Origin: Bacillota bacterium
GTDB lineage: Bacteria; Bacillota; GCA-003054495; Carboxydocellales; JAJZSN01
Direction: 5' to 3'
DNA: 55,509 bases
Assembly: GCA_021849745.1 (NCBI GenBank)
Contig: JAJZSN010000004.1
Location: 1-55,509 of the forward strand
Every line of letters starts with the position of its first letter. Within the stretch, counting starts at the first letter, position 1. Of this stretch, positions 26,602-34,528 are shown piece by piece. Both the position numbers and the translations under genes were made by a program. Below the pieces are notes generated by a model. It was given only the letters and a program-made list of their open reading frames with translations. It did no database searches and was not told where the DNA came from.

Positions 26602-27477
26602 ATGTCTAATGTTAGTGATACGAACACAGACCAGGAAATCTTAGAAATAAGTAAGGGTCATTTGCTCTATGAAAAGGATGGAGCAATTGCTAAGTTAACC
26701 CTCAACCGTCCGGATGCCCTTAATGCTTTTTCACTGCCTATGATTAAGAGTTGGGCTAAAGCCCTGCAAAATGCCCAGGATGACCCAAACATCCGGGTAG
26801 TTGTTTTAACTGCTGCCGGTAAAGCCTTTTGCGCCGGCGGAGATGTTAAAAGTATGCTGGCAGGAACCGGATTTATTGCCGATGACGAAAAAGGGGAGTG
26901 CTGGGGTGCAAAAGCGCTGAACCGTAAAGGAGCCTTGATGAATTATATTCACAAGGTAGCACTCACACTGGAAGGAATGGATAAACCGGTTATATGCGCT
27001 ATAAACGGAGTTGCTGTAGGCGCCGGATTAGATATGGCCCTGATGTGCGATATCCGCATTGCAGCTGATACTGCCCAGTTATCCGGAGGTTATGTTAAAG
27101 CAGGCTTAGTCCCCGGTGATGGCGGTTGTTTCTATATGCCTAGATTGGTAGGGGTGGCCAAGGCCCTGGAACTATTGTGGACAGCTGATTTTATCACCGC
27201 CGAGGAAGGATTGCGAATTGGTATGGTAAATAAAGTCGTCCCCGCTGATAAACTAGAAGAAGCTACAATGGAGATGGCCAGGAAAATTGCTGATAATCCA
27301 CCGGTACATGTTCAGATGATCAAGAGAGCTGTGTACTCTAGCTATAGGACACATGATTTAAGAACAGCATTGGACATGATATCATCTCACATGGCTATCG
27401 TTACTGAAATGGACGACTATAAAGAAGGTGTTGCATCTATTAAAGAAAAGCGTAAGCCTGTTTTTAAAGGCGAATAA
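26602..27477 (+). CDS. Enoyl-CoA hydratase/isomerase family protein, candidate dienoyl-CoA hydratase
   Basis: 291-residue crotonase-fold protein: oxyanion-hole strands FCAGGDVKSM near 74 and NGVAVGAGLDMALMCDIRIA near 134-153. The two glutamates of a standard hydratase are not conserved: the first position is Asp (GLDMAL) and the second lies in GGYVKAGLVPGDGG, without Glu. So it is not an ordinary crotonyl-CoA hydratase. Position between the Had dehydrogenase (28 nt upstream) and an acyl-CoA dehydrogenase suggests cyclohexa-1,5-diene-1-carbonyl-CoA hydratase (Dch/BamR), the step before Had. Isomerase or other crotonase chemistry cannot be excluded. Confidence 0.72.
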   Translation: MSNVSDTNTDQEILEISKGHLLYEKDGAIAKLTLNRPDALNAFSLPMIKSWAKALQNAQDDPNIRVVVLTAAGKAFCAGGDVKSMLAGTGFIADDEKGECWGAKALNRKGALMNYIHKVALTLEGMDKPVICAINGVAVGAGLDMALMCDIRIAADTAQLSGGYVKAGLVPGDGGCFYMPRLVGVAKALELLWTADFITAEEGLRIGMVNKVVPADKLEEATMEMARKIADNPPVHVQMIKRAVYSSYRTHDLRTALDMISSHMAIVTEMDDYKEGVASIKEKRKPVFKGE

Positions 27478-27503
27478 TACAAACATTAAAAGGAGTGAAG
27501 AAA

Positions 27504-28661
27504 ATGAATTTTAGTCTGAGTGAAGAACAAAAAATGTTACAGGACTCAGTACGAAAGTTTATAGAAAAAGAAATTGTTCCCACCATGGAAGAAGATTTGA
27601 AAAACCACACCTATCGTCCGGAAATCGTCAAAAAGATGGGTGATGCAGGATATTTTGGTTGTGGTCTGCCGGAAGAATATGGTGGCAATGGCTTCGGTAT
27701 TTTTGAATCGGTGTTGATTGCTGAGCAGTTGGCTAAGGTAAATGCTTCCTGGCGGTTACCCCTTAACATGCAAAACATTGGACCCGCACTTACGGTAAAT
27801 AAATTCGGAACCCCTGAACAGAAGGAGCGCTTTATTCCTGATTGGGTAAGTGGTGATTCAAAGGGCTTCTTTGCTATAACTGAACCTAATACCGGCTCTG
27901 ACGTTGCCAGCATGAAGACTACCGCCACAGATAAAGGTGATCACTGGGAAATTAACGGGAGTAAGATGTGGATTTCCCAGGCTGCCCAGGGTGACTGGGG
28001 TCTGCTTTATGCATCCACGGATCGGGAAAAGAAACATAAAGGTATAACCTGTTTTGTTATTAACCTAAAGGAGACTCCAGGGGTAACTGTACGGGATATA
28101 ACCACCAAAATGGGCCTGGCTAATTCTCCTACCGGTGAGATTGCTTTTGATGGGGCTAAGATTCCAAAGGATTCCGTATTAGGTAATGTGGGAGACGGTT
28201 TTAACATCTGCATGTGGCAGTTGAATAACACTAGGATTAGCTGTGCTGCTGGTGCCCTTGGTGTTGCCGGAGCCTCAATCGACGCCGCTGTTAACTATGC
28301 TAATGAGCGGACCCAGTTTGGACAAAAGCTCGCTTCCTTCCAAATGATTAAAGCCTCCATCGCTGAAATGGTGGCTGAACATGAGGGAGCTCAGTTATTG
28401 GTTTATCGGGCTGCCTGGCTAAAGGATCAAGGTCTGCCCAACCAATTCGAAACATCTGTAGGCAAGTTCGTGGCAAGTGAATCTGCAGTTCATTGCGCTA
28501 ATGAAGCCATGAAAATCCTGGGTTCTTACGGATATTCTTCCGAATATCCTGTTGAGCGCTATCTGCGGGATGCCAAGTCCTTCCAGGTAGTAGAAGGAAC
28601 CTCTAATATTCAGAAACTAATTATTTCCGGATTTGCCCTAGGGGAAGCAAAGAACCGGTAA
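27504..28661 (+). CDS. Acyl-CoA dehydrogenase, glutaryl-CoA dehydrogenase-like
   Basis: 385-residue FAD acyl-CoA dehydrogenase. Seen: FAITEPNTGSDVASM near 125-140, WISQAAQGDW near 158, ERTQFGQKLASFQ near 265 and the catalytic-base region VVEGTSNIQKL near 363. In NASWRLPLNMQN (about 78-89) an Arg falls where glutaryl-CoA dehydrogenase has the arginine that holds the free carboxylate. That supports a dicarboxylic substrate: glutaryl-CoA, giving crotonyl-CoA and CO2. A cyclic acyl-CoA substrate is the main alternative. I use ATG 27504, not the GTG at 27495 that overlaps AGGAGTG. Electrons should go to the EtfAB encoded at 32693. Confidence 0.8.
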   Translation: MNFSLSEEQKMLQDSVRKFIEKEIVPTMEEDLKNHTYRPEIVKKMGDAGYFGCGLPEEYGGNGFGIFESVLIAEQLAKVNASWRLPLNMQNIGPALTVNKFGTPEQKERFIPDWVSGDSKGFFAITEPNTGSDVASMKTTATDKGDHWEINGSKMWISQAAQGDWGLLYASTDREKKHKGITCFVINLKETPGVTVRDITTKMGLANSPTGEIAFDGAKIPKDSVLGNVGDGFNICMWQLNNTRISCAAGALGVAGASIDAAVNYANERTQFGQKLASFQMIKASIAEMVAEHEGAQLLVYRAAWLKDQGLPNQFETSVGKFVASESAVHCANEAMKILGSYGYSSEYPVERYLRDAKSFQVVEGTSNIQKLIISGFALGEAKNR

Positions 28662-28681
28662 TAGATACGGCTAAATATAAT

Positions 28682-28755
28682 AGAGCAGAGAAGGGACTCA
28701 ATTTTCAATCTAGTATTTTTAATTGAACACTTTTCCTTCTTTGCTCTCTTTTTTA
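28682..28755 (+). terminator. Rho-independent terminator with long stem
   Basis: AGAGCAGAGAAGG pairs with CCTTCTTTGCTCT across a 45-nt loop, followed by CTTTTTT. It ends the bamB-to-acyl-CoA dehydrogenase block. Confidence 0.75.
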
Positions 28756-28823
28756 AACAATGGAGAGTAAACTAAAAGAGGTTCTGATGTCTTTTGGAAT
28801 AATGCATTTTGATGGAGGCAAAA

Positions 28824-29423
28824 ATGGCGAAGAAAAAAGGCGAAAAGTATGATGCTATCTTAGGGGCTGCAGTTAAAGTAATCGCAGTTAACGGTTACGG
28901 CAATTCCCAAATCAGTAAAATTGCTAAAGAAGCGGGAGTAGCCGACGGAACTGTGTATCTTTATTTTGATAGCAAAGAAGAAATGATGGTGGACGTATTT
29001 AATGAATTTTTAGGTGGTTTTATTGAAGAGATCCGACATGAAATGTCAGAGATAACTAATACTGCTGATAAACTAAAAAAATTGGTAGAGGCCCATTTGA
29101 CTAAGCTGGAGAATGATCATGATTTAGCCATAGTTTGTCTGGTGGAACTTCGTCGACCGGACCCTCAACTCCGGCAAGCCACAGGAGACGTACTACGAAG
29201 ATATTTTCATTTGATCGAGGACCTGATAGAAGAGGGGCAGGCTAGTGGTTTTTTTAATCCCGAATTGAATAAATATTTGGCTCGTCAAATGATATTCGGT
29301 ACTTTGGACGAGATTGTTATCAGTTGGGTGTTTAATCGCCGCCACAGTCTAGCGGCTCAGGCACCCCAGGTTTATAAAATGTTACTTAATAGCTTAACCG
29401 GACATTCTCGTCAATGCAGTTAA
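28824..29423 (+). CDS. fadR: FadR-like TetR-family regulator
   Basis: 199-residue TetR repressor. The DNA-binding domain (about 8-55) reads ISKIAKEAGVADGTVYLYFD, and LARQMIFGTLDEIV lies near 158. Both, and the overall pattern, match Bacillus FadR (YsiA), which represses fatty-acid beta-oxidation genes and is released by long-chain acyl-CoA (recalled family knowledge). Start chosen at ATG 28824 after TGGAGG. FadR-type palindromes lie in front of the SDR-thiolase-bamA operon (10281) and etfBA operon (32620), the likely targets. The effector here may be an aromatic or alicyclic acyl-CoA. Confidence 0.85.
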   Translation: MAKKKGEKYDAILGAAVKVIAVNGYGNSQISKIAKEAGVADGTVYLYFDSKEEMMVDVFNEFLGGFIEEIRHEMSEITNTADKLKKLVEAHLTKLENDHDLAIVCLVELRRPDPQLRQATGDVLRRYFHLIEDLIEEGQASGFFNPELNKYLARQMIFGTLDEIVISWVFNRRHSLAAQAPQVYKMLLNSLTGHSRQCS

Positions 29424-29456
29424 ACCACCGTCTACAAAAATAATACAAATACAAAA

Positions 29457-29495
29457 ACCAGTAAAAGGGTGTCTAGCGCCTCTTACTGGTTATTA
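29457..29495 (-). terminator. Terminator for the MoaD/ferredoxin/AOR operon
   Basis: AACCAGTAA / TTACTGGTT stem-loop; read on the minus strand it ends in GGTTTTTG and continues AT-rich. It may also serve the convergent fadR gene, though its plus-strand T run is weak. Confidence 0.7.
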
Positions 29496-29526
29496 AGCAA
29501 CTCATGGAACTCCAACGGCCTCACGG

Positions 29527-29811
29527 TTAACCGCCGGAAAGAGGCATCATTATCATAACTTCATCATCATTAGATAAAATAGTTTGCCTACTTTCGGACC
29601 ATCGCACCTGAACTCCATTTAAGAAAATAATAAAATGGTAATTAAAATCCCCCGATTCTCCGAAAACTTCCTCAGTAAGTTCCGGATAGCGTTTGCCTAA
29701 CTCGTGGATAAATTCACTAACCGAAATACCCGGTAAAGCCCAATCGACCAACAGTTCCCGATGGTTTATTTTTCTCCAAATCGGTTCACCAAGCTGTAAG
29801 TTCACAATCAT
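29527..29811 (-). CDS. MoaD/ThiS-family sulfur carrier protein
   Basis: 94-residue beta-grasp protein ending in the diglycine (PLSGG) that is thiocarboxylated in MoaD-type sulfur carriers. It provides sulfur for the dithiolene of the molybdo/tungsto-pterin. Dedicated moaD copies beside AOR genes are common, and this one is third in the minus-strand AOR operon, 53 nt after the ferredoxin. It may supply pterin to the adjacent AOR and to BamB. Confidence 0.88.
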   Translation of the reverse strand: MIVNLQLGEPIWRKINHRELLVDWALPGISVSEFIHELGKRYPELTEEVFGESGDFNYHFIIFLNGVQVRWSESRQTILSNDDEVMIMMPLSGG

Positions 29812-29864
29812 GGTAGCACCTCTTTAAGCAAATTTTCTTTCCACGTTTTACTCAAGCTTCCCAA

Positions 29865-30281
29865 TTATTCCTTCGAGTATGTCAGACTCTGTACCGGACA
29901 AATACTCACACAACGAGGTCCAGACTGATGATTATAACAAAGGTCACATTTAACAACTACATTGCGGATAGTATCCCGATGAAGAGCATTGAAAGGACAG
30001 ACCTCGATACAATCCCAGCAGCCGGTGCACTTAGCTTCATTCACCAATACTACTCCATTAGAATCGAGAGTTAGACAGCCGTTAGAGCAGGCAGGCACAC
30101 ATTTAGGCTGTTTACATTGACGACAAATGATGGGTTTCTCTTCTTTCTTGAACTGGTCGATGTGCACAACTACTCCGGAAGCATTAGGCCTTACAGTTCC
30201 CGTCTTGAACGTGGAGCAGGCTAGTGCACATGATTTACAACCAATACATTTCTCCGCAGTAATCTTTATAGGTTTAGCCAT
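29865..30281 (-). CDS. Ferredoxin-like electron-transfer subunit of AOR
   Basis: 138-residue polyferredoxin with four cysteine groups: CIGCKSCALAC (about 12-22), CRQCKQPKCVPAC (about 53-65), CTGCWDCIEVCP (about 84-95) and CDLCYNHQSGPRCVSICP (about 111-128). This is the DMSO-reductase-B / AorA pattern, four [4Fe-4S] clusters. Its ATG overlaps the AOR stop by one base (TAATG), so the two are translationally coupled. It should carry electrons from the AOR to a soluble acceptor. Confidence 0.88.
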   Translation of the reverse strand: MAKPIKITAEKCIGCKSCALACSTFKTGTVRPNASGVVVHIDQFKKEEKPIICRQCKQPKCVPACSNGCLTLDSNGVVLVNEAKCTGCWDCIEVCPFNALHRDTIRNVVVKCDLCYNHQSGPRCVSICPVQSLTYSKE

Positions 30282-32167
30282 TACGCAGGCCCCCTTCCGT
30301 TAGTTCCAAATTCCGTAACTTCTAGATCAATGGCAGCTAATTCTTCTATTTCTGCCACCTTTTCCGGTGCAAGCTGCCCATCTTGATCCCAATTACGCAG
30401 ATGGTAATATCCAGTCAGCATCTGTGCAAACTCCTCACGGCTGATTTTATGGCCTTTGGTTATACCGGCCGGCATTTCATCTTCAAAATACCGTTTGGGT
30501 AGGGTGTCGTCAGCTCTAGTTATGCCTTCTCTTAAATTAATTTTACGCTCTAAGTCGATTACCCGTTTACTGGCTTCAAATAAATCCTCTTGGGTGAATT
30601 CCAGGCCTGTAGCATCTTTAATCAGAGTAGAAAAATGCCCTGGTTTCAGAAGATGGGGACTGTTAAAACTGTGACAAACAAACTTACAAATCCCCATACA
30701 ATCGGTGATAGCATAAACATTTTCATGATAATAAACAGTTTTTTCCTTATTATCATAGGCGGTTGGATCAGAGCTAACATCAGATCCATAAAGACTTTCC
30801 CGCAATTTCTTAGGTAAATTGAGGATATCTAGCGTAGGCCTGTTCCGAAGATGGTCAGCTCCCCGGGAAGCAACCGCAATCCCTAAGGCAAAACTTTTAA
30901 TGTAACGGACATCATGGGGATCTGACTGGGGCAAGCCCTTTACGGCAATTAGATAATCTTTGGACTGCTCCCCAAAATACTTTACAGCCTGGGTGCTTTC
31001 TGCCAGCAAATTACCGAAATCCCGCCGCTCTGCTAAATCCTCAATAAGGCTTTTAATTAATTCAAAATTGCCGAACTCCAAAGGCCGACCAGTCTGGCTA
31101 TGATTTATGATACCCCGTTGGTAAAGTTCAATCGCCCAAGGGATGATAGTTCCTGTGGAAGATGAATCCAATCCTAAATCATTGACCAGATTATTCAGCT
31201 CAATGACCTGGGCAGTATCTGCAATACCGCAGTTAGAACCCAAGAGTGCCAGAGTAGAATACTCCGGACCCTCTCCTCCCAAGGTATTGCGATGGCGACA
31301 GTGTACAACACAGTTATAACAGGAAACCATTTTTTCTGTAAACTTTTCCACTTCACTGGCATTTAGATTATCGGAAAAGCTATTGAGTTGGTTATTATGG
31401 GTTCTCATTGCCCCCAAACGGTTACTGTTTTCATACAAGAGGGGAGTACCCACCTTACCTAGTACCTGACAGATTTTTGAATTCTGCAAGTGCTTTTGCA
31501 ACTCCAGCCTGGTTTGAAAGAGTCCAGAAGCATCGTGTACCGCCAGGCCTTGATTGCCCCGGGCTACAACAGCTTTTAAGTTTTTTGAACCCATCACCGC
31601 ACCCATACCGCCTCGACCGGCAGCATTCTTGATTCCGGTCATTACACAGGCCATGCGCACCAGTTTTTCGCCTGCTCGGCTGATACAGGCTACCTGAATA
31701 TCCGATCCTAGATTCTGCCGTAGTAGCTTTTGGGTATCATTGACATTATACCCCCAGTATTGGTCAGCAGGTCTGATTTCCAGTTTACTATCCTCTAGGT
31801 ATAGATAAACTGGAGCCTGGGCCTTTCCAATTATAATAAGCCGGTCAAAACCTGCTAGGCGCATTTCCGCCCCGAAAAAGCCACCTATGTTCGCATCACC
31901 CAAGATGCCTGATTCAGGAGATTTTGCGGTGATATTTATCCGACTGGAATTAGGGGCCAAAGTACCAGTTAATAGTCCTGCTCCGAAAATCAGGACATTA
32001 TCGGGCGAAAGTGGATCTACTCCTGGTTTTAACAACTTGTGTAAGTAATACATGTTTAGCCCGCGTCCACCCAGGTATTTTTCTATAAGTTGCCTAGGTG
32101 TGAAGGTGATTGTCACCTTCCCGCTTGATAAGTTTACTAGAGCTAACTTACCTTGAGAAATATACAT
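30281..32167 (-). CDS. Aldehyde:ferredoxin oxidoreductase family W enzyme (second AOR)
   Basis: 628-residue AOR-family protein. It has the N-terminal pterin domain (GRGLNMYYLHKLLKPGVDPL near 36) and GAGLLTGTLAPNSSRINIT near 65. The cluster motif SCYNCVVHCR is near 290, and GICKFVCHSF near 490 holds the fourth cysteine. It is only distantly like BamB and lacks the BamB C-terminal segment. A role in oxidising aldehydes, or reducing aromatic acids, is more likely. Start chosen at ATG 32167, 6 nt after GGAGGGG; a longer reading to 32257 would bury that site. Operon order AOR-ferredoxin-MoaD resembles AOR systems of aromatic degraders. Confidence 0.85.
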   Translation of the reverse strand: MYISQGKLALVNLSSGKVTITFTPRQLIEKYLGGRGLNMYYLHKLLKPGVDPLSPDNVLIFGAGLLTGTLAPNSSRINITAKSPESGILGDANIGGFFGAEMRLAGFDRLIIIGKAQAPVYLYLEDSKLEIRPADQYWGYNVNDTQKLLRQNLGSDIQVACISRAGEKLVRMACVMTGIKNAAGRGGMGAVMGSKNLKAVVARGNQGLAVHDASGLFQTRLELQKHLQNSKICQVLGKVGTPLLYENSNRLGAMRTHNNQLNSFSDNLNASEVEKFTEKMVSCYNCVVHCRHRNTLGGEGPEYSTLALLGSNCGIADTAQVIELNNLVNDLGLDSSSTGTIIPWAIELYQRGIINHSQTGRPLEFGNFELIKSLIEDLAERRDFGNLLAESTQAVKYFGEQSKDYLIAVKGLPQSDPHDVRYIKSFALGIAVASRGADHLRNRPTLDILNLPKKLRESLYGSDVSSDPTAYDNKEKTVYYHENVYAITDCMGICKFVCHSFNSPHLLKPGHFSTLIKDATGLEFTQEDLFEASKRVIDLERKINLREGITRADDTLPKRYFEDEMPAGITKGHKISREEFAQMLTGYYHLRNWDQDGQLAPEKVAEIEELAAIDLEVTEFGTNGRGPA

Positions 32168-32692
32168 CGGATTCCCCTCCATAAGCATCAATTTGTTCTG
32201 CATAAAAAACCACCGTTCCCTATAGTAGATTATGAAGCTTTTTAGAATGGGTGTCAAGAGGGTAGGGCTGGCAGTCTAAATTTGAAAGGGGTGGATGGGA
32301 GAATAAAAGGGTTTAATTGCAACAAAGGTAGGTTATCATGCAAAAATAACATATTTGGATATTGAATTTAACAAAAATATGCGGATGACCTCTTGGGTTG
32401 AATTTGAATCTGTCAACTTCTTATTTTTACTGTTTAACTAAAATATGTAGCCCAGAAGGATTGAAGTATGTTATAATTATAAATAGTGTTTTTAATAATT
32501 TTTCTGGAAGTACGAATTATGTCGAATTTCTGTTGGGGTGCCATTTTTGTTCATTAACCACTCAATTTTAACCATTGGCGCCAAAAAACTAGGTTTTTAA
32601 AATTTTTGAAGGTAAAATATGAATGAATTGTTCATTCATTTTTTAGCTAGTTACTTCGCTTTTAGAACTAATTTAAAAAGGAGGAAGTACTC
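32168..32692. promoter_or_regulatory. Divergent regulatory region before etfBA
   Basis: No gene in 525 bp. It contains a TATAAT box at 32472-32477, the phased repeat pair TTGTTCATT (32547) and TTAACCATT (32568), 21 bp apart, and a 19-bp FadR-type palindrome at 32620-32638. It separates the minus-strand AOR operon from the plus-strand etf operon and probably controls both. Confidence 0.6.
32620..32638 (+). promoter_or_regulatory. fadR operator: FadR-type palindrome before etfB
   Basis: TGAATGAA-TTG-TTCATTCA is a perfect inverted repeat 55 nt before the etfB start. Half-sites equal the Bacillus FadR half-site (TGAATGA / TCATTCA), but the gap is one base longer than in the recalled consensus. 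Confidence 0.55.
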
Positions 32693-33478
32693 GTGAAAAT
32701 TGCTGTTTTAATGAAACAAACCTTTGATACCGAGACCAAGATATCATTGGATGCAAAGGGCCAAATCGATAGCACCGGGGTGAACTATGTAGTTAACCCT
32801 TACTGTGAATTTGCAGTAGAGGAAGCCCTGAGAATTAAAGAAAGGTTGGGTGCCGGTGAAGTCGTAGTGCTGTCAATCGGTTCTGAACAGGTTGAGTCTG
32901 CCCTTCGTACCTGCTTGGCAATGGGTGCAGATCGGGGTGTTTTGGTTAACGATCCTGCTTTAGAAGGCGGTGACGAATATACCACCGCTCAAGTCTTAGC
33001 TAAAGCCTTACAAAAAGAAGACTATGATATCATTTTGGCAGGTTTCCAGGCAGTAGATGACGGTTCCGGCCAGGTTGGTCCTAGGATAGCGGAACTCTTA
33101 AATATTCCTCAAGTTACTATCGTCACCAAACTGGAACTGGCAGACGGCAAAGCCGTAGCCACCAGGGAAATCGATGACGGGGTTGAGCTTATTGAAGTAC
33201 CTCTGCCCGCCTTATTTACAGCCCAACAAGGCTTAGCAGAACCGCGTTATCCATCAATGAAAGGAATCATGCAGTCTAAGAAGAAACCAATTGATCGCCT
33301 GACATTGGCGGATTTAGGTGTTTCAGCTGAGGGAGTAGGCGCCAATGGTGCAAAGGTAAGTATAGCTGCACTATCCTTGCCTGCGCCTCGTCAAGCTGGC
33401 AAGATTGTCGGTGGCGAACCTGCAGAAGCAGCAGTAGAACTCGTTAAACTATTGCGGACTGAAGCGAAAATTATCTAA
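32693..33478 (+). CDS. etfB: Electron transfer flavoprotein beta subunit
   Basis: 261-residue EtfB; landmarks are VNPYCEFAVEEALRI near 36-50, GFQAVDDGSGQVGPRIAELL near 117-136, and PRYPSMKGIMQSKKK near 183. It binds AMP or FAD with EtfA and accepts electrons from acyl-CoA dehydrogenases, here most likely the glutaryl-CoA dehydrogenase-like enzyme. GTG 32693 follows AGGAGGAAG. First gene of a six-gene run: etfB, etfA, membrane oxidoreductase, thiolase, hbd, crt. Confidence 0.93.
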   Translation: MKIAVLMKQTFDTETKISLDAKGQIDSTGVNYVVNPYCEFAVEEALRIKERLGAGEVVVLSIGSEQVESALRTCLAMGADRGVLVNDPALEGGDEYTTAQVLAKALQKEDYDIILAGFQAVDDGSGQVGPRIAELLNIPQVTIVTKLELADGKAVATREIDDGVELIEVPLPALFTAQQGLAEPRYPSMKGIMQSKKKPIDRLTLADLGVSAEGVGANGAKVSIAALSLPAPRQAGKIVGGEPAEAAVELVKLLRTEAKII

Positions 33479-33495
33479 GATAGGAGGATTATATC

Positions 33496-34482
33496 ATGGC
33501 TGGTGTATTAGTATTTGCCGATCAAAAGAACGGCAAGTTTAGACAAGTTATATTTGAAATGTTGGGAGAAGGTAAGAAGATTGCTCAACATTTAGGTGAA
33601 GAATTACATGCAGTGGTGGTTGGTCAAGGGATTGGGGACTATGCCGGACCTTTGGGTGAAGCCGGAGCAGATAAAGTTTACTTAATCGAAAATGCTCAAC
33701 TAGCAAACTATACCACCGATGGATATAGCAAAGCTCTTGCTGATTTTATTAAGCAAGAACAACCTACGGTAGTATTAATTGCCCATAATTCAGTAGGTAA
33801 AGATTTAGCTCCTGCCTTAGCCCAAAAGTTAGCTGCGGGGCAGGCCTCTGATGTTATCGCTGTGGAATATGAAAACGGTTTAAGATTCAAGCGTCCTATC
33901 TATGCCGGTAAAGCCTATGCTCATGTCAGTTTCACTGCTGGAGCCCGGCCTATGGTTATCACCGTGCGCCCTAAAGTCTTTGAATCTGCAGCCATTGAAG
34001 CCGGTCGTACAGCTAGTGTAATAGCTGTTACTACCTCCGTCAGCGCTGCCGATATCAGACAAATTGTCAAAGATGTAATCAGCAAAGCCTCCGGTCGGGT
34101 AGAACTTACTGAAGCAGATATCGTAGTATCCGGTGGCCGTGGGGTTAAATCTACAGATGGTTTCAAAATTCTTGAAGACTTAGCCGATGTTTTGGGTGCG
34201 GCAGTAGGTGCATCAAGAGCCGCCATCGATGAAGGTTGGACAGAATCTCAATACCAGGTTGGGCAAACCGGAAAGGTAGTATCTCCTACCCTATACATTG
34301 CCTGTGGGATTTCTGGCGCTATTCAGCACTTAGCGGGGATAAGCAGTTCTAGATATATCGTAGCCATCAACAAAGACCCCGAGGCTGAAATTTTTAAAGT
34401 AGCAGACTATGGTATTGTAGCTGATTTGTTCCAAGTCTTACCTGTATTAACTGAAGAATTCAAAAAAGCATTAGCGCAATAA
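33496..34482 (+). CDS. etfA: Electron transfer flavoprotein alpha subunit
   Basis: 328-residue EtfA with the FAD-binding C-terminal domain: SGGRGVKSTDGFKILEDLA near 214-232, VGASRAAIDEGW near 240, GQTGKVVSP near 257, and YIACGISGAIQHLAGI near 269. It begins 17 nt after etfB. The downstream membrane Fe-S oxidoreductase is its likely electron acceptor. No N-terminal ferredoxin domain is present, so it is not the bifurcating, ferredoxin-fused form. Confidence 0.93.
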   Translation: MAGVLVFADQKNGKFRQVIFEMLGEGKKIAQHLGEELHAVVVGQGIGDYAGPLGEAGADKVYLIENAQLANYTTDGYSKALADFIKQEQPTVVLIAHNSVGKDLAPALAQKLAAGQASDVIAVEYENGLRFKRPIYAGKAYAHVSFTAGARPMVITVRPKVFESAAIEAGRTASVIAVTTSVSAADIRQIVKDVISKASGRVELTEADIVVSGGRGVKSTDGFKILEDLADVLGAAVGASRAAIDEGWTESQYQVGQTGKVVSPTLYIACGISGAIQHLAGISSSRYIVAINKDPEAEIFKVADYGIVADLFQVLPVLTEEFKKALAQ

Positions 34483-34528
34483 TTAGACTTCATCATGTTA
34501 TGGTTTGACAAGAAAGGAGGTTCTTAGT

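Noticed and set aside
30281..32167. A second benzoyl-CoA reductase BamB at the AOR gene
   Set aside because: It lacks the BamB-specific C-terminal and active-site segments seen at 13482, and its ferredoxin has a different cysteine pattern from BamC.
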